64,000 nucleotides of DNA from Streptomyces akebiae (GCF_019599145.1 NZ_CP080647.1:7130001-7194000); one strand, 5' to 3'; shown: positions 7,661 to 16,307, counted from the first letter of the stretch. Numbers and translations are program-made. The notes: generated by a model not told the origin, from the letters alone.

Positions 7661-8206
7661 CACACACCGCGCGGGTGGTGGTGATCGGCGGCCAGGCAGG
7701 GCTCGCCGCCGGCTACCACCTGCGCCGTCCGGGCCTCGACTTCGTCATCCTCGACGCCCGGACCGCGGCGGGTGGGGCCTGGCAGCAGACCTGGGACTCC
7801 CCGCACCTGTTCTCCCCGGCCGCCCCTTCCTCGCTGCCCGGCCGTCCCATGCTTCCGCGGACCGGCCAGGAGTACCCCGACGCGCAGCACGGGGTGGAGT
7901 ACCTCGCCGAGTACGAGAAGCGGTACGAGCTTGCCGTCGAGCGGCCGGTACGCGTGCTCGTTTGTCCACCGCGACGGCGGGCTCCTGCGGGTGGAGACCG
8001 ACTCCGGCACCTGGCGCGCCCGGGCCGTGATCAGCGCGACCGGCACCCGGTGGCGCCCTTTCCTCCCCGCCGTCCCCGGCCGAGGGGATATCGCCGGCCG
8101 GCAGCTGCACACCGTCGATGGCTGCACACCGTCGATGAGTGACGGTCACGGCGCTGTGGGCGTACGTCCGGCCGCACCGGTGGGCCGGAACGGGCGCGGC
8201 CGATAG
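7657..8206 (+). pseudogene. arsO: Frameshifted, truncated ArsO-like flavin monooxygenase
   Basis: The frame starts with GTG overlapping the aquaporin stop and opens with an FAD Rossmann motif (VVVIGGQAGLAAGYHL), then the family's GGAWQQTWDSPHLFSP segment. At the TTT run near 7951-7953 one extra base moves the coding sequence to the next frame, which continues VHRDGGLLRVETDSGTWRAR and AVISATGTRWRPF, then loses similarity. Intact family members are about 350 aa; this one stops after roughly 180, before the NADPH-binding half. A 17-bp tandem duplication marks the break. It is named by resemblance to the putative monooxygenase ArsO found in arsenic operons. Confidence 0.75.
8104..8137. repeat. 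17-bp perfect tandem duplication at the arsO break
   Basis: GCTGCACACCGTCGATG occurs twice head to tail, exactly where the arsO-like sequence stops resembling its family. It may be the scar of the event that truncated the gene. Confidence 0.85.
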
Positions 8207-8228
8207 GACGCCATGTGGTCCCGGTCGG

Positions 8229-9347
8229 TCAGTCGGCGCCGAGGGGAATCCGCAGCCGCACCCGGTAGCCGCCCTCCGTGGTCGGGCCCGCCTCCAGGGT
8301 GCCGCGCAGGATGTCGGCCCGTTCCCGCAGGCCGACCAGACCGTGTTGTGATCCGGGCAGGGGCAGGGAGGGACGTGTGGGCGGGGTGTTGGCGACGGTC
8401 ACTCCGACGTCGTCGCCGTCCTGCCACAGTTCGACGCGGGCCGTGGCGCCGGGGGCGTGCTTGCGGACGTTCGTCAGCGCCTCCTGGACCGTGCGGTAGA
8501 GGGCGCGTTGGGCCGGTGTGCCCACGGTGGTCGGGAGTTCACCCGTCAACTGTGCGTGGGTGCCGCTGGACTCCACCAGTTCGTGCAGGTCGGCGAGTGT
8601 GGGCTGAGGCGTCAGCTCGGTGGCTCGGCCGCCGGAGGCGCGCAGCAGCGTGACCATGGTGCGCAGTTCGTCGAGTGTGGTGACGCTCAGCGAACGGATC
8701 GTGCGTGCGGCCTCCTTGGCGTCCAGGTCCTTGGCGGCGACCTGCATGGCTCCGGCCTGTACGGCGATCAGGCTGACCTGGTGGGAGACCACGTCGTGCA
8801 TCTCGCGGGCCAGCTGGGCGCGTTCGCGGGCGAGGACGGCCTGGGCGTGCAAGACCCGCTCGTGTTCCCTGGCCTCCTCGATCTCGACCAGCCGTCGCGC
8901 CAAGTCCCGTCGCGCCTGGAGAAGTTGTGCGATGAGGACCGGTGCGGCGGCGGTCGCCAGGCTGTACACGAAGGTGACCAGCGTCATGGTCCGGCCGACC
9001 TCGGTGAGGCCGGCCAGGGGCCACGGAGTGCTGTTGGCGACGGCGACCAGGGCGACGCACACCCCGAGGAGAGGGCGGTTGCGGGAACGCTCGGCCAGCG
9101 TGAACAGCGCCGCGAGCGGAGCGACGGCGACGGGCTGCGTCAGCGCGATGGGCAGGGTGAGCAGGAACACGCCGAGCGGAAATCGGCGCCGGAAGGCCAG
9201 CGCGGCGCAGCCGAGGGTGGCCAGTGCGACACCGAGGCGCGTGTCGTCCAAGAGGTTCAGCCACACGTCCACGGCCGCCGCGATCACCAGGACGAGGTCG
9301 ACGGCCGGCGCGGGCACACGCTCCCACAGCGCGCGGGCGCGATTCAT
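8229..9347 (-). CDS. Two-component sensor histidine kinase (NarL-partner class)
   Basis: This is a 372-aa membrane histidine kinase. Four to five hydrophobic segments in residues 14-140 form the sensor part. A coiled-coil-rich linker (RRDLARRLVEIEEAREHERV) leads to the HisKA_3 dimerisation box REMHDVVSHQVSLI with phospho-acceptor His184. The ATPase domain follows, with an N-box QEALTNVRKHA and a G-box HGLVGLRERADIL. It is translationally coupled to the upstream response regulator by a 4-bp overlap. The signal is unknown. Confidence 0.92.
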   Translation of the reverse strand: MNRARALWERVPAPAVDLVLVIAAAVDVWLNLLDDTRLGVALATLGCAALAFRRRFPLGVFLLTLPIALTQPVAVAPLAALFTLAERSRNRPLLGVCVALVAVANSTPWPLAGLTEVGRTMTLVTFVYSLATAAAPVLIAQLLQARRDLARRLVEIEEAREHERVLHAQAVLARERAQLAREMHDVVSHQVSLIAVQAGAMQVAAKDLDAKEAARTIRSLSVTTLDELRTMVTLLRASGGRATELTPQPTLADLHELVESSGTHAQLTGELPTTVGTPAQRALYRTVQEALTNVRKHAPGATARVELWQDGDDVGVTVANTPPTRPSLPLPGSQHGLVGLRERADILRGTLEAGPTTEGGYRVRLRIPLGAD

Positions 9348-10015
9348 CGCCCGGCCTGCGACCGCGGGCGCTCATCGAGCAGTCCGGCCCGCTGCGCCAG
9401 CAGCGCGGCCCGTACCCGGCTCGTCACCCGAAGCTTCGTCAGGATGGCGCTGACGTGGTCCTTGACTGTTCCGGCACCCAGGTGGACGCGCGCCCCGATG
9501 TCGGCGTTCGACAGCCCCTCCGCCACCAGGACGAGGACGTCGCGCTCCCGGGGGGTGAGCAGCCGGACCCGGGCGGCCTCCTCGTCGACGGCGGCCTCGG
9601 TGCCGGGGTGGCTGTGCAGCAGGCTCCGCGACGCCTTGGGGGAGAGCACCACGCCGCCCGCGGCGAGGGTGCGTACCAGGGGGGCGAGTTGCTCCGGCTC
9701 GGTGTCCTTGAGCAGGAAGCCGGCCGCACCGTGGTGCAGCGCGGTCAGGATGTACTCGTCGGCGTCGAACGTCGTCAGCATCGCCACCACCGGCGGATCC
9801 GGCATCGTCCGCAGCTCGCGCAACACGGTGAGCCCGTCGACGTCCGGCATCCGGATGTCCAGCAGCACCACGTCCGGCCGCTCCCGGCGCACGGCTTCCA
9901 CGGCTTCGCCGCCGCTCGCGGTCGCGACCACCTCGATGTCCTCCGACGCGCCCAGAATGAGTCGGAAGCCCGAGCGGACCAGTGCCTCGTCGTCCACCAC
10001 CACTACCCGGATCAC
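9344..10015 (-). CDS. NarL/LuxR-family response regulator
   Basis: This is a 223-aa response regulator, the partner of the overlapping kinase. The receiver domain has the acidic pair VVDDE near residue 8, the phosphorylated Asp in VVLLDIRMPDVDGL (about residue 53) and the conserved Lys in FLLKDTEPEQL. The C-terminal LuxR-type helix-turn-helix reads LTPRERDVLVLVAEGLSNAD and then AGTVKDHVSAILTKLRV. It is first in the leftward operon. The direct repeats at 10231-10280, about 215 bp upstream, lie closer to the divergent membrane-protein gene and could be its binding sites. Confidence 0.92.
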   Translation of the reverse strand: MIRVVVVDDEALVRSGFRLILGASEDIEVVATASGGEAVEAVRRERPDVVLLDIRMPDVDGLTVLRELRTMPDPPVVAMLTTFDADEYILTALHHGAAGFLLKDTEPEQLAPLVRTLAAGGVVLSPKASRSLLHSHPGTEAAVDEEAARVRLLTPRERDVLVLVAEGLSNADIGARVHLGAGTVKDHVSAILTKLRVTSRVRAALLAQRAGLLDERPRSQAGR

Positions 10016-10230
10016 GCGCGCTCCGCCTCACCTTCGTCCCTGCCGTCGTCCGGCTGTGCCGACTCGAAGACTAAAGCCAAGCGGAGCGTCGGCGGCCCGT
10101 CGAGCGGCAGCTCCCGCCACACGGCGGGGTGGCACCCACCGGTCGGCAGGGGCACCGCGGCCGACCGCGATCGCCCGGCGCGTGCGATGAGAGGGGGGCT
10201 CGCGGCGATGGCGACGGATGCGGCGACGGC

Positions 10231-10280
10231 ACATACGTACACGGAGGCGGGGATGGCACATACGTACCTGGAATACGTAC
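10231..10280. promoter_or_regulatory. Repeated ACATACGTAC motif, candidate regulator-binding sites
   Basis: ACATACGTAC occurs at 10231-10240 and 10258-10267, 27 bp apart, and a third TACGTAC core lies at 10274-10280. The spacing is near two and a half helical turns. The sites lie in the divergent region between the response-regulator gene and a membrane-protein gene. They could be operators for the neighbouring two-component system; this is inference. Confidence 0.45.
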
Positions 10281-10315
10281 TCCTACTGATGTGCCCCTGA
10301 CACCCGTGCCGTTTC

Positions 10316-10729
10316 ATGGCGTTCATGACGACACCGGGCATGAAAGCGCAGATGCCGAAGAACGTCAGGCTGGCGGTGGTCGGGATATGGGTCCAGGGCG
10401 TGCTGAACCTGGCGGCCGGCGCCCTGTTGCTGGCCGTGGTGAACGACGCGGCGGACCACGGTCAGGACGAGGGGGCCGGGCTGCTCCGGTTCGTGGCGGT
10501 GCTGTCGCTGCTGATCGCGGGTGCTCTGATCCTGTGCGGCGCCTTCGCGGGCAAGCGGTCGAACGGGGTACGTGTCACGGTCATCGTCATCGAGGCGCTG
10601 AGCCTGCTGAGCGGTCTGCTGGGCCTGTTCCAGGGGGGTGGCGTCTCGGTTCTTCCGGGCATCGTCTTCGCCCTCGTCGTGCTGCGGAGCTTCGGTTCCG
10701 CGGAAGCCAGGAACTGGTTCGACCGGTGA
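10316..10729 (+). CDS. Small integral membrane protein, function unknown
   Basis: This is a 137-aa protein with three to four membrane helices: about 19-42 (LAVVGIWVQGVLNLAAGALLL), 58-78 (LRFVAVLSLLIAGALILCGA), 86-108 and 112-125. I do not recognise a named domain. ATGs at 10316, 10325 and 10340 are all possible starts and none has a strong ribosome site; the hydrophobic part is the same for all. It is divergent from the two-component operon, and repeated TACGTAC motifs lie just upstream, so it may be the regulon target of that system. Confidence 0.65.
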   Translation: MAFMTTPGMKAQMPKNVRLAVVGIWVQGVLNLAAGALLLAVVNDAADHGQDEGAGLLRFVAVLSLLIAGALILCGAFAGKRSNGVRVTVIVIEALSLLSGLLGLFQGGGVSVLPGIVFALVVLRSFGSAEARNWFDR

Positions 10730-10820
10730 GGTACCCCGGCATCGACGACGTCCGCCGCTCTCCCACACCCTGAGCCTCTTCCGCGGGGCCGGGCGCGCGC
10801 TGACCTTCACCACATCAACA

Positions 10821-10851
10821 GGCCCTGCCCCAAGGACAGTCGGGCAGGGCC
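10821..10851 (+). terminator. Hairpin terminator, 10-bp stem
   Basis: GGCCCTGCCC at 10821-10830 pairs perfectly with GGGCAGGGCC at 10842-10851 around an 11-nt loop. It follows the membrane-protein gene by about 90 bp and precedes the secreted-protein start by 27 bp, so it probably terminates the former. A leader role for the latter is possible. Confidence 0.6.
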
Positions 10852-10877
10852 GCCCGACCTCATCATGGGGGAATCAC

Positions 10878-11735
10878 ATGCGTACACGCGCTGCGGCCAC
10901 CGTCATTTCCGGCGCCCTCGTCCTCTCGGCGCTCGTCCTTCCGAGTGCCGCCCAGGCGGCGGAGCACCGTGGGGCGGCGACGGATCTCAGAGCCCTCGCC
11001 TCGAAGAACGTCCAGCCGCAGGACGCCGTGGGCGGCACCACCTTCAAGAACGGGGTCGTCAACAAGGGCAAGGACATCGTTCTCGGTGTGACGGGCAAGA
11101 AGGCCGTTCCCGTCACGTTCACCGCCTTCGACGAGGAAGGCGTGGCCATCACCCAGGCCTTCCTGTGGCAGGGCACCGACAGTTCGAGCACGGACACCAT
11201 CACCGGCGCCCTGGAGTCGGACGAGTACCCCACCTGCACGGAGACGCCGGTCCAGGGCGGCTACAGCTACAGCTGCCGGACGGTCTTCACCATCGATCCC
11301 GCGGTCGCCTTCAAGGACGGCAACGGCACCGCGGGGACCTGGAAACTCTTCCTGGGCGCCTACGACCTCTACGCGAACGCCAGTTACGACGACGACGTCG
11401 CCAGGACCAAGATCAAGCGTGCCGCCCAGCTGACCGCCAACGCCTCCCCGGAGCCGGTGAAGAAGGGCAAGACCATCACGGTCACCGGCAAGCTGAGCCG
11501 CGCCAACTGGTCCACGGGCAAGTACGCCGGATACGCGACCCAGCCGGTGCGGTTGCAGTTCCGCAAGAAGGGCAGCAGCACCTACACGACCCTCAAGACC
11601 GTCAAGACCAGCGGCACCGGCGCCTTGAGCACCACCACCAAGGCCGGATCCGACGGCTACTACCGCTTCGTCTTCGCCGGCACCACCACGACCGGCTCAG
11701 CGACGGCGCCCGGCGACTTCGTCGACGTCAGGTAG
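10878..11735 (+). CDS. Secreted protein with C-terminal Ig-like domain, function unknown
   Basis: This is a 285-aa exported protein. Residues 1-29 are a standard Sec signal peptide (RTRAAATVISGALVLSALVL, then a PSAAQA cleavage site). Residues 30-165 form a beta-rich domain with two cysteines (PTCTETP and YSCRT) likely to be disulfide linked. Residues 185-285 look like a bacterial Ig-like/calcium-binding-type repeat (KKGKTITVTGKLSRANW and the ending GSATAPGDFVDVR), common in Streptomyces extracellular proteins. The ATG at 10878 is chosen because the signal peptide begins there; the frame upstream is not protein-like. Convergent with the LAL regulator gene. Confidence 0.75.
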   Translation: MRTRAAATVISGALVLSALVLPSAAQAAEHRGAATDLRALASKNVQPQDAVGGTTFKNGVVNKGKDIVLGVTGKKAVPVTFTAFDEEGVAITQAFLWQGTDSSSTDTITGALESDEYPTCTETPVQGGYSYSCRTVFTIDPAVAFKDGNGTAGTWKLFLGAYDLYANASYDDDVARTKIKRAAQLTANASPEPVKKGKTITVTGKLSRANWSTGKYAGYATQPVRLQFRKKGSSTYTTLKTVKTSGTGALSTTTKAGSDGYYRFVFAGTTTTGSATAPGDFVDVR

Positions 11736-11796
11736 GCGGCTTCCCGGCCGAGACCGCGGTGGCCGGTGCGCCGAGGCTCACCGATCACCGCCGAGG

Positions 11797-14772
11797 TCAC
11801 CCCGGCCACGGTCGGTCCCGCTCCGCGCGGGCGTCCCCGAAACGGATCGCGGCGCGGCGGCGGGCCATCAGCGTGGCCAATGCGGTACGCGAGGAGACCC
11901 CGGTCTTGCGGAAGGTGCGCGAGACATGGGTCTCGACGGTGCGCCGGCTGACGTAGAGCCGGTCCGCTATGGCCTGGCTGGTGAGCCCCTGCGCCACCAG
12001 TTCGGCTATCTCCAGCTCCCTGGCGGTCAGGCCGGCCAGCCGTTCGGTGAGTTCGGCGCGGTCCGGGGAACCGTACGGAGCCTCGGAGCCGTCACCGGGC
12101 GGACGGGTGGCGTCGGCGAGGCCGACCAGCATCCCGCTGCCGCCCGCCTCGGCGAGTCGGCGCCCCCTGAGCCAGGCGTGCGCGCCGCTCCGGCCGCGGC
12201 CCGCCGCCGCCTCCAGCGGGGCGCCCAGCAGCAGGGAGTGGGCCTCCCAGAAGACCGCGCCGCAGCGGGCGCTCTCCACCGCGGCCTCCGCGAACAGGTC
12301 CGCCGCCGCTGCCGTGTCCCCCTCCGCCAGCGGCAGATGGGCGGTGCTGCGCAGCGCGGAGGCCCGCTGCATCGGCAGCCCCAGTTGTTCCGCCTCCTTA
12401 CGGGCCCGCTCGGCCCAGCTCCGGGCCTCCTCGGGCCTGCCCGTCAGCAGGGCGGACGTGACCAGGATCTCCAGGTAGAGCGGCCGCATCGAGGGCTGCA
12501 TCCGCTGCAGTTCGGGGCCGCCCGCCCGGAGCATCGCGTCCCGGGCGCGGACCGGATCGCCGGCCATGAGCGCGGCCCAGCCGAAGATGCACCAGGCCGT
12601 GGAGGCCCACCAGTCGACCCCGTTGCCGGCCGCGGCCACCGCCTCCTCGGCGACGGCGAGGGGGCGCGGATCGCCCGGCGGACAGCCGGCGACGAGCGCC
12701 GCGGCCTTGCTCGCCAGGACGAACGCGAGCAACTGGTCGCTGCCGATCCCGCGGGCGATGTCCTCGGCCCGGTCGGCGAGTTCCAGCGCCGAGGGGATCC
12801 GGCAGGTCTGGACCCGGACATGGGACAGGCACAGCAGCAGATGGGGCACGACATACAGCTGACCGCTGCGGCGGGCGATGTCGAGGCCGCGCTCGGCGTG
12901 CCGCTCCGCGTCCGGGTAGTGCTCCAGGAACGCCTCCGCCCAGCCGAGCCGGGCCAGTGGTTCGCACAGCGCGGTGAGGTCGTTGTCGGGCAGGGAGTCG
13001 ACCAGGGCGGCGGCCTGCCGGGCGAGCCGGTGCGCCGCGGTCATGTTGCCCTCGTACGCCTCGCCCAGGGCGGCGACGGCGAGGACACCCGCCTCCCCGA
13101 CCTCGTCCCCCGTGGCGCGGGCCGCCGCGAGGGCCGCCTCGACCTCGGCGCGCACCTGGGCGTACGAGGTGTCGCTGTCCAGGGGCGCGGCCGAGCCGAG
13201 CTCCAGGCCGAGCCGGACGACGTGGCCCGGTGCGGGGCCGCGGGCCAGCTCGCGGCGCAGCAGCGCGACGGCCTCGGTGGAGCGTCCCAGATGACGCTCC
13301 ACCAGCGCGCACAGGACGACCGCGCGCACTCTGAGGCCCTGGTCCTCGGCGGTGACCGGGCCACCGGGCGACCGCTGCGGGGTGGCGATCAGCTCCTGGA
13401 GCAGGTCGCGGCTCTCGCGCAGGCCACCGCACGCGGCCAGTGCGCGGGCCCGCCTCAGGACCAACTCGCGCCGCCGGGGAGCGTGTTCGGGCGTGTCCGG
13501 CAGATGGCGGAGGGCCACGTCGAGCCAGTGGGCGCAGCTCGCCGGGGCCGTCCGGGCGGTGCGCGCGGCGGCCTCGTCCAGCACGGCCACCGCTGCCGGG
13601 TCCCAGCCGGTCAGCGCCTGTTCCACATGGTGGGCCCGCTCGGCGGCCGAGGCGCCGACGCGGGCCAGTTCCCGCGCGGCCAGTCCGTGGATCTCGACGC
13701 GCCGCAAGAAGGGCGTGCTTTCGTGGACGAGGGTGCGCACGACCGGATGCCGCAGGGTCAACAGGCCTTGCGGTGCCGGGCGCAGCAGGTCACGGCGGGT
13801 GAGAGCGTGGACGTCGTCGGTGAACGCGGTACCGGAGCGGCCGGTCACCCGGCTCACCATCGCCGGGGTGGCGTGCTCGCCCAGGACCGCCACGGCCTCG
13901 ACGATGGCGCGCCGGGAGGGGGCGAGCACGGTGAGTTCGTCCAGCAGCAGGGTGCCGAGGCCGGGCGGCGCCGACGACTCGGGCGTCGTCCTCTCGCGGT
14001 GGGCCTGAAGCAGGGTCAGGAAGTAGAACGGGTTGCCCTCGCTCGCGGCGTGCAGCGCGGCCGCCTCGGCGGGTGGCAGGTCGGGGCCGGCCAGTTCGGC
14101 GCAGTCGTCCGCGCTCAGCGGTCTCAGGCCGAGTCTGACGACCGTGCCGGCGTCGAGTCCTCGGGTGAGCCCGGCGGCGAGGGACTCGGGGCTCTGGCGG
14201 TCACGGCGGGTCACGGCCAGGACGACGGGGGCGTGCACGGGATGGCGTACGAGATGGTCCAGCAGCTCCAGCGACGCCGGGTCCGCCCAGTGCAGGTCGT
14301 CGAGGGCCAGCAGCAGCCCGGACGGGGCGGCGAGCCGGGCGAGCAGGGCGGCCGTGGACCGGTGCAGTCCGAAACGGTCGACCGCGCCGCTCCGCTGAAG
14401 GAGGGGCGCCACGGCGTCGGTCTCCTGGAAACCGTCCAGGGCGTGCGGGTCGAGGTGGGCGAGCGCGTCGGTGAACACCTGGAACGGCACCCGCCGCTCG
14501 TACTCCGTGGCCCTGCCGCGCAGTACCGTCATGCCGCGGCGGGCTGCCCGTGCGCAGACCTCGCCGAGCAGCCGGCTCTTGCCGATGCCTGCCTCACCGG
14601 TGATGTCGACGAGCCGGGAACGGCCGTCGTCGTGGAACTCCTCGCCCCCGGCCGGGCCGCGCGCGTCGCCTGCCGCACGGTCGAGCAGTGTGTCGAACCG
14701 GGCCAGTTCGACGGAGCGGCCCAGCAGCGGAGCCCCCTGGCCACGGTCCCCAACTACCCCGTCCGCTCCCAC
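11797..14772 (-). CDS. Large ATP-binding LuxR (LAL) transcriptional regulator
   Basis: This is a 991-aa regulator of the LAL/MalT type. An N-terminal AAA ATPase has the Walker A motif GEAGIGKSRLLGE (about residues 58-70) and a Walker B-like LLLALDDLHWADP near 155. A long helical TPR-like middle region (about 350-880) follows. The C-terminal LuxR helix-turn-helix reads LTARELEIAELVAQGLTSQA, then RRTVETHVSRTFRKTGVSSR. LAL proteins usually activate secondary-metabolism or sugar-use genes when a ligand binds the ATPase/TPR part. Its target is not evident here; it stands alone, divergent from a MarR gene. Confidence 0.92.
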   Translation of the reverse strand: MGADGVVGDRGQGAPLLGRSVELARFDTLLDRAAGDARGPAGGEEFHDDGRSRLVDITGEAGIGKSRLLGEVCARAARRGMTVLRGRATEYERRVPFQVFTDALAHLDPHALDGFQETDAVAPLLQRSGAVDRFGLHRSTAALLARLAAPSGLLLALDDLHWADPASLELLDHLVRHPVHAPVVLAVTRRDRQSPESLAAGLTRGLDAGTVVRLGLRPLSADDCAELAGPDLPPAEAAALHAASEGNPFYFLTLLQAHRERTTPESSAPPGLGTLLLDELTVLAPSRRAIVEAVAVLGEHATPAMVSRVTGRSGTAFTDDVHALTRRDLLRPAPQGLLTLRHPVVRTLVHESTPFLRRVEIHGLAARELARVGASAAERAHHVEQALTGWDPAAVAVLDEAAARTARTAPASCAHWLDVALRHLPDTPEHAPRRRELVLRRARALAACGGLRESRDLLQELIATPQRSPGGPVTAEDQGLRVRAVVLCALVERHLGRSTEAVALLRRELARGPAPGHVVRLGLELGSAAPLDSDTSYAQVRAEVEAALAAARATGDEVGEAGVLAVAALGEAYEGNMTAAHRLARQAAALVDSLPDNDLTALCEPLARLGWAEAFLEHYPDAERHAERGLDIARRSGQLYVVPHLLLCLSHVRVQTCRIPSALELADRAEDIARGIGSDQLLAFVLASKAAALVAGCPPGDPRPLAVAEEAVAAAGNGVDWWASTAWCIFGWAALMAGDPVRARDAMLRAGGPELQRMQPSMRPLYLEILVTSALLTGRPEEARSWAERARKEAEQLGLPMQRASALRSTAHLPLAEGDTAAAADLFAEAAVESARCGAVFWEAHSLLLGAPLEAAAGRGRSGAHAWLRGRRLAEAGGSGMLVGLADATRPPGDGSEAPYGSPDRAELTERLAGLTARELEIAELVAQGLTSQAIADRLYVSRRTVETHVSRTFRKTGVSSRTALATLMARRRAAIRFGDARAERDRPWPG

Positions 14773-14954
14773 AGTTGCCCCCTCGCCTTTACATTCCCCC
14801 CACAGGTCATTCTCTCCTGCTGATCGTCGTAACCGCCGCGCCGGCGAACCGGAACGGAGGGATGCCCTCTCGGCGTCATCGAGGTCGGTGCCGCTGGTGC
14901 CGCTCGTGCCGCGACGACGGCTGTCGGGCCGCTTGATGCGCGGCCCCCGCGATT

Positions 14955-14980
14955 ACCATGAATCATCCATGGAAGATGGT
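14955..14980. promoter_or_regulatory. Nested inverted repeat before MarR gene, candidate autoregulatory operator
   Basis: ACCAT (14955-14959) and ATGGT (14976-14980) bracket CATC-CATGGAA-GATG, giving two nested inverted repeats centred on CCATGG. The site ends 17 bp before the MarR start at 14998. MarR proteins commonly repress their own promoter through such a site. Confidence 0.5.
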
Positions 14981-14997
14981 TCTTCGGAAGACGAGTG

Positions 14998-15507
14998 ATG
15001 GCTGACCTGAAGCGGCTGTACCGGGAGTTGGTCTCGCTGGAGATCGAGCTGTGGGGTGGCATCGAGGAGCGGTTGCGGGCCGAGTACGACCTGCCGCTGA
15101 CCTCGTTCGAGGTGCTGCACCTGCTGCTGCGTCGTCCGGGGCGGCGGATCCAGGACATCGCGGAGGAGTTCTCCATCACGGTGGGCGGCACGAGCAAGGT
15201 GGTCGACCGTCTGGAGGCGGCGGGCCTGTGTGCGCGGCGGGCCAATCCGAACGACCGGCGTTCCTCGATCGTCGAGCTGACGCCCCAGGGGCGGAAGCTG
15301 GCGGACGGAGCGCTGAAGGTCTTCGAGGACGAGTTGGAGCTGCGGATCGGGTCGGTCATTCCCGAGCGGTCCGTGCGCGAGATGACGGAGGTGCTCGGCA
15401 CGCTGCGCGCAGCCGGGCGGGCGCTGGAGGCGGAGCGGAAGGCCGCCGGGCAGAGGCCGGTGGCGGGCATGCGGGCGCCGAAGCAGCCCGGCCGGCCGGC
15501 GTCGTGA
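14998..15507 (+). CDS. MarR-family transcriptional regulator
   Basis: This is a 169-aa winged-helix regulator. The DNA-binding core is RIQDIAEEFSITVGGTSKVV followed by DRLEAAGLCARRANPNDRRS, with the wing's DRR signature and the SIVELTPQG strand. Length is slightly above the usual 140-160 because of a basic C-terminal tail. GTG 14995 or ATG 14998 could start; a GGAAGACGAG stretch precedes both. The operator-like repeat at 14955-14980 suggests self-repression. Its ligand and targets are unknown; the convergent neighbour is a decayed PPOX gene. Confidence 0.87.
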   Translation: MADLKRLYRELVSLEIELWGGIEERLRAEYDLPLTSFEVLHLLLRRPGRRIQDIAEEFSITVGGTSKVVDRLEAAGLCARRANPNDRRSSIVELTPQGRKLADGALKVFEDELELRIGSVIPERSVREMTEVLGTLRAAGRALEAERKAAGQRPVAGMRAPKQPGRPAS

Positions 15508-15525
15508 GCCGCGACGGCTCACGGG

Positions 15526-15813
15526 TCAGTCGGCGATGCCGTCGAAGGCGATGACCTTGTCGACGCGGCCGCGGACGAGGAGGTTGCCGGGGCCGCCGTT
15601 GCGTGCCGCGTACTCCTCGGCGCGGTGGTCGCCCGTGTAGCGGGCGCCCAGGAGGCCGCCCCAGTGGAGCATGTCGTCGGGGTTGTCGGAGACTTCGGCG
15701 TGTCCTCGCAGCAGGACGAACGCGTACGGTGGCCGGTCCTCGTCGACGCAGAGGGCGAAGCGTCCGTCGCGGGCGAGGTTGCGGCCCTTGACGCCGTTCT
15801 TCTCTCCCGCCAC
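15526..15813 (-). pseudogene. 5'-truncated PPOX-class (pyridoxamine oxidase-like) flavin/F420 protein
   Basis: The last roughly 95 residues match the C-terminal half of the split-barrel PPOX family: KGRNLARDGRFALCVDEDRP, then YAFVLLRGHAEVSDNP and GNLLVRGRVDKVIAFDG. The N-terminal half, which normally carries the PVWF/LATV strands of the cofactor barrel, is missing. The upstream frame is non-protein-like Arg-rich sequence running into a terminator hairpin. A GTG at 15813 could start a fragment, but I consider it a remnant. Confidence 0.7.
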
Positions 15814-15868
15814 CGCTGCTCGGTCGTCTTCCGCAGGGGGCGGTGTCTTTCGTGTGCGTACGGACCGG

Positions 15869-15912
15869 CTCAGGGGTGTCCGAGGCCGAGTTCGGCCTCG
15901 GACACCCCTGAG
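15869..15912 (-). terminator. 21-bp perfect hairpin terminator with 2-nt loop
   Basis: Bases 15869-15889 are the exact reverse complement of 15892-15912, with only GT between. The hairpin begins 2 bp after the SnoaL-like gene's stop codon, so it terminates that leftward transcript. It also marks the breakpoint where the PPOX sequence stops resembling its family. Confidence 0.85.
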
Positions 15913-15914
15913 TC

Positions 15915-16307
15915 CTAGCCCCAGAAGGCGTCTTCGGCGGCCGGGTCGGCGGAGAAGAGCCACATCTCGGTGATCTTTCCGTTCTCGATGCGCAGGAGGT
16001 CGACGCCCTCCATGCTCATCGACGCCTTGTCGTGGCGGCCGCTGAAGTGGATGGTGGCGGCGACCAGATCGCCGTTGCCCATGAGCGTGCGGATCTTGTC
16101 GATGGCGAAGGTGCCGCCGCTCGTCTCCATCATGCCGCCGAGCATCTGGAAGACCGCGTCCCGGCCCTTGCGCTCGCCGGAGAACTGGTTGGCGCCCGGC
16201 TGGTGCCAGACGATGTCGGCGTGCAGGAGCTCGCCGAGCGTGGCCATGTCTCCCGTCTGGACGGCCTGGAAATAGGTGCGGGCGATATCGATGTTCGTGC
16301 TGGTCAT
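15915..16307 (-). CDS. SnoaL-like (NTF2 fold) protein
   Basis: This is a 130-aa single-domain protein of the SnoaL/NTF2-like fold. Typical segments are ARTYFQAVQTGDMATLGELL, then HADIVWHQPG, FSGERKGRDAVFQMLGGM and DLLRIENGKITEMWLFSADP. Such proteins act as small cyclases, isomerases or hydrolases, or have no known activity. The ATG at 16307 is the only start that gives the usual length. It lies 37 bp after the frameshifted metallo-hydrolase in the same direction and is followed at once by a strong terminator. Substrate unknown. Confidence 0.83.
   Translation of the reverse strand: MTSTNIDIARTYFQAVQTGDMATLGELLHADIVWHQPGANQFSGERKGRDAVFQMLGGMMETSGGTFAIDKIRTLMGNGDLVAATIHFSGRHDKASMSMEGVDLLRIENGKITEMWLFSADPAAEDAFWG

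Noticed and set aside
11926..14823. A 965-codon plus-strand frame antisense to the LAL regulator
   Set aside because: Low-complexity Gly/Arg/Val sequence with no motif; the opposite frame has Walker A and LuxR HTH.
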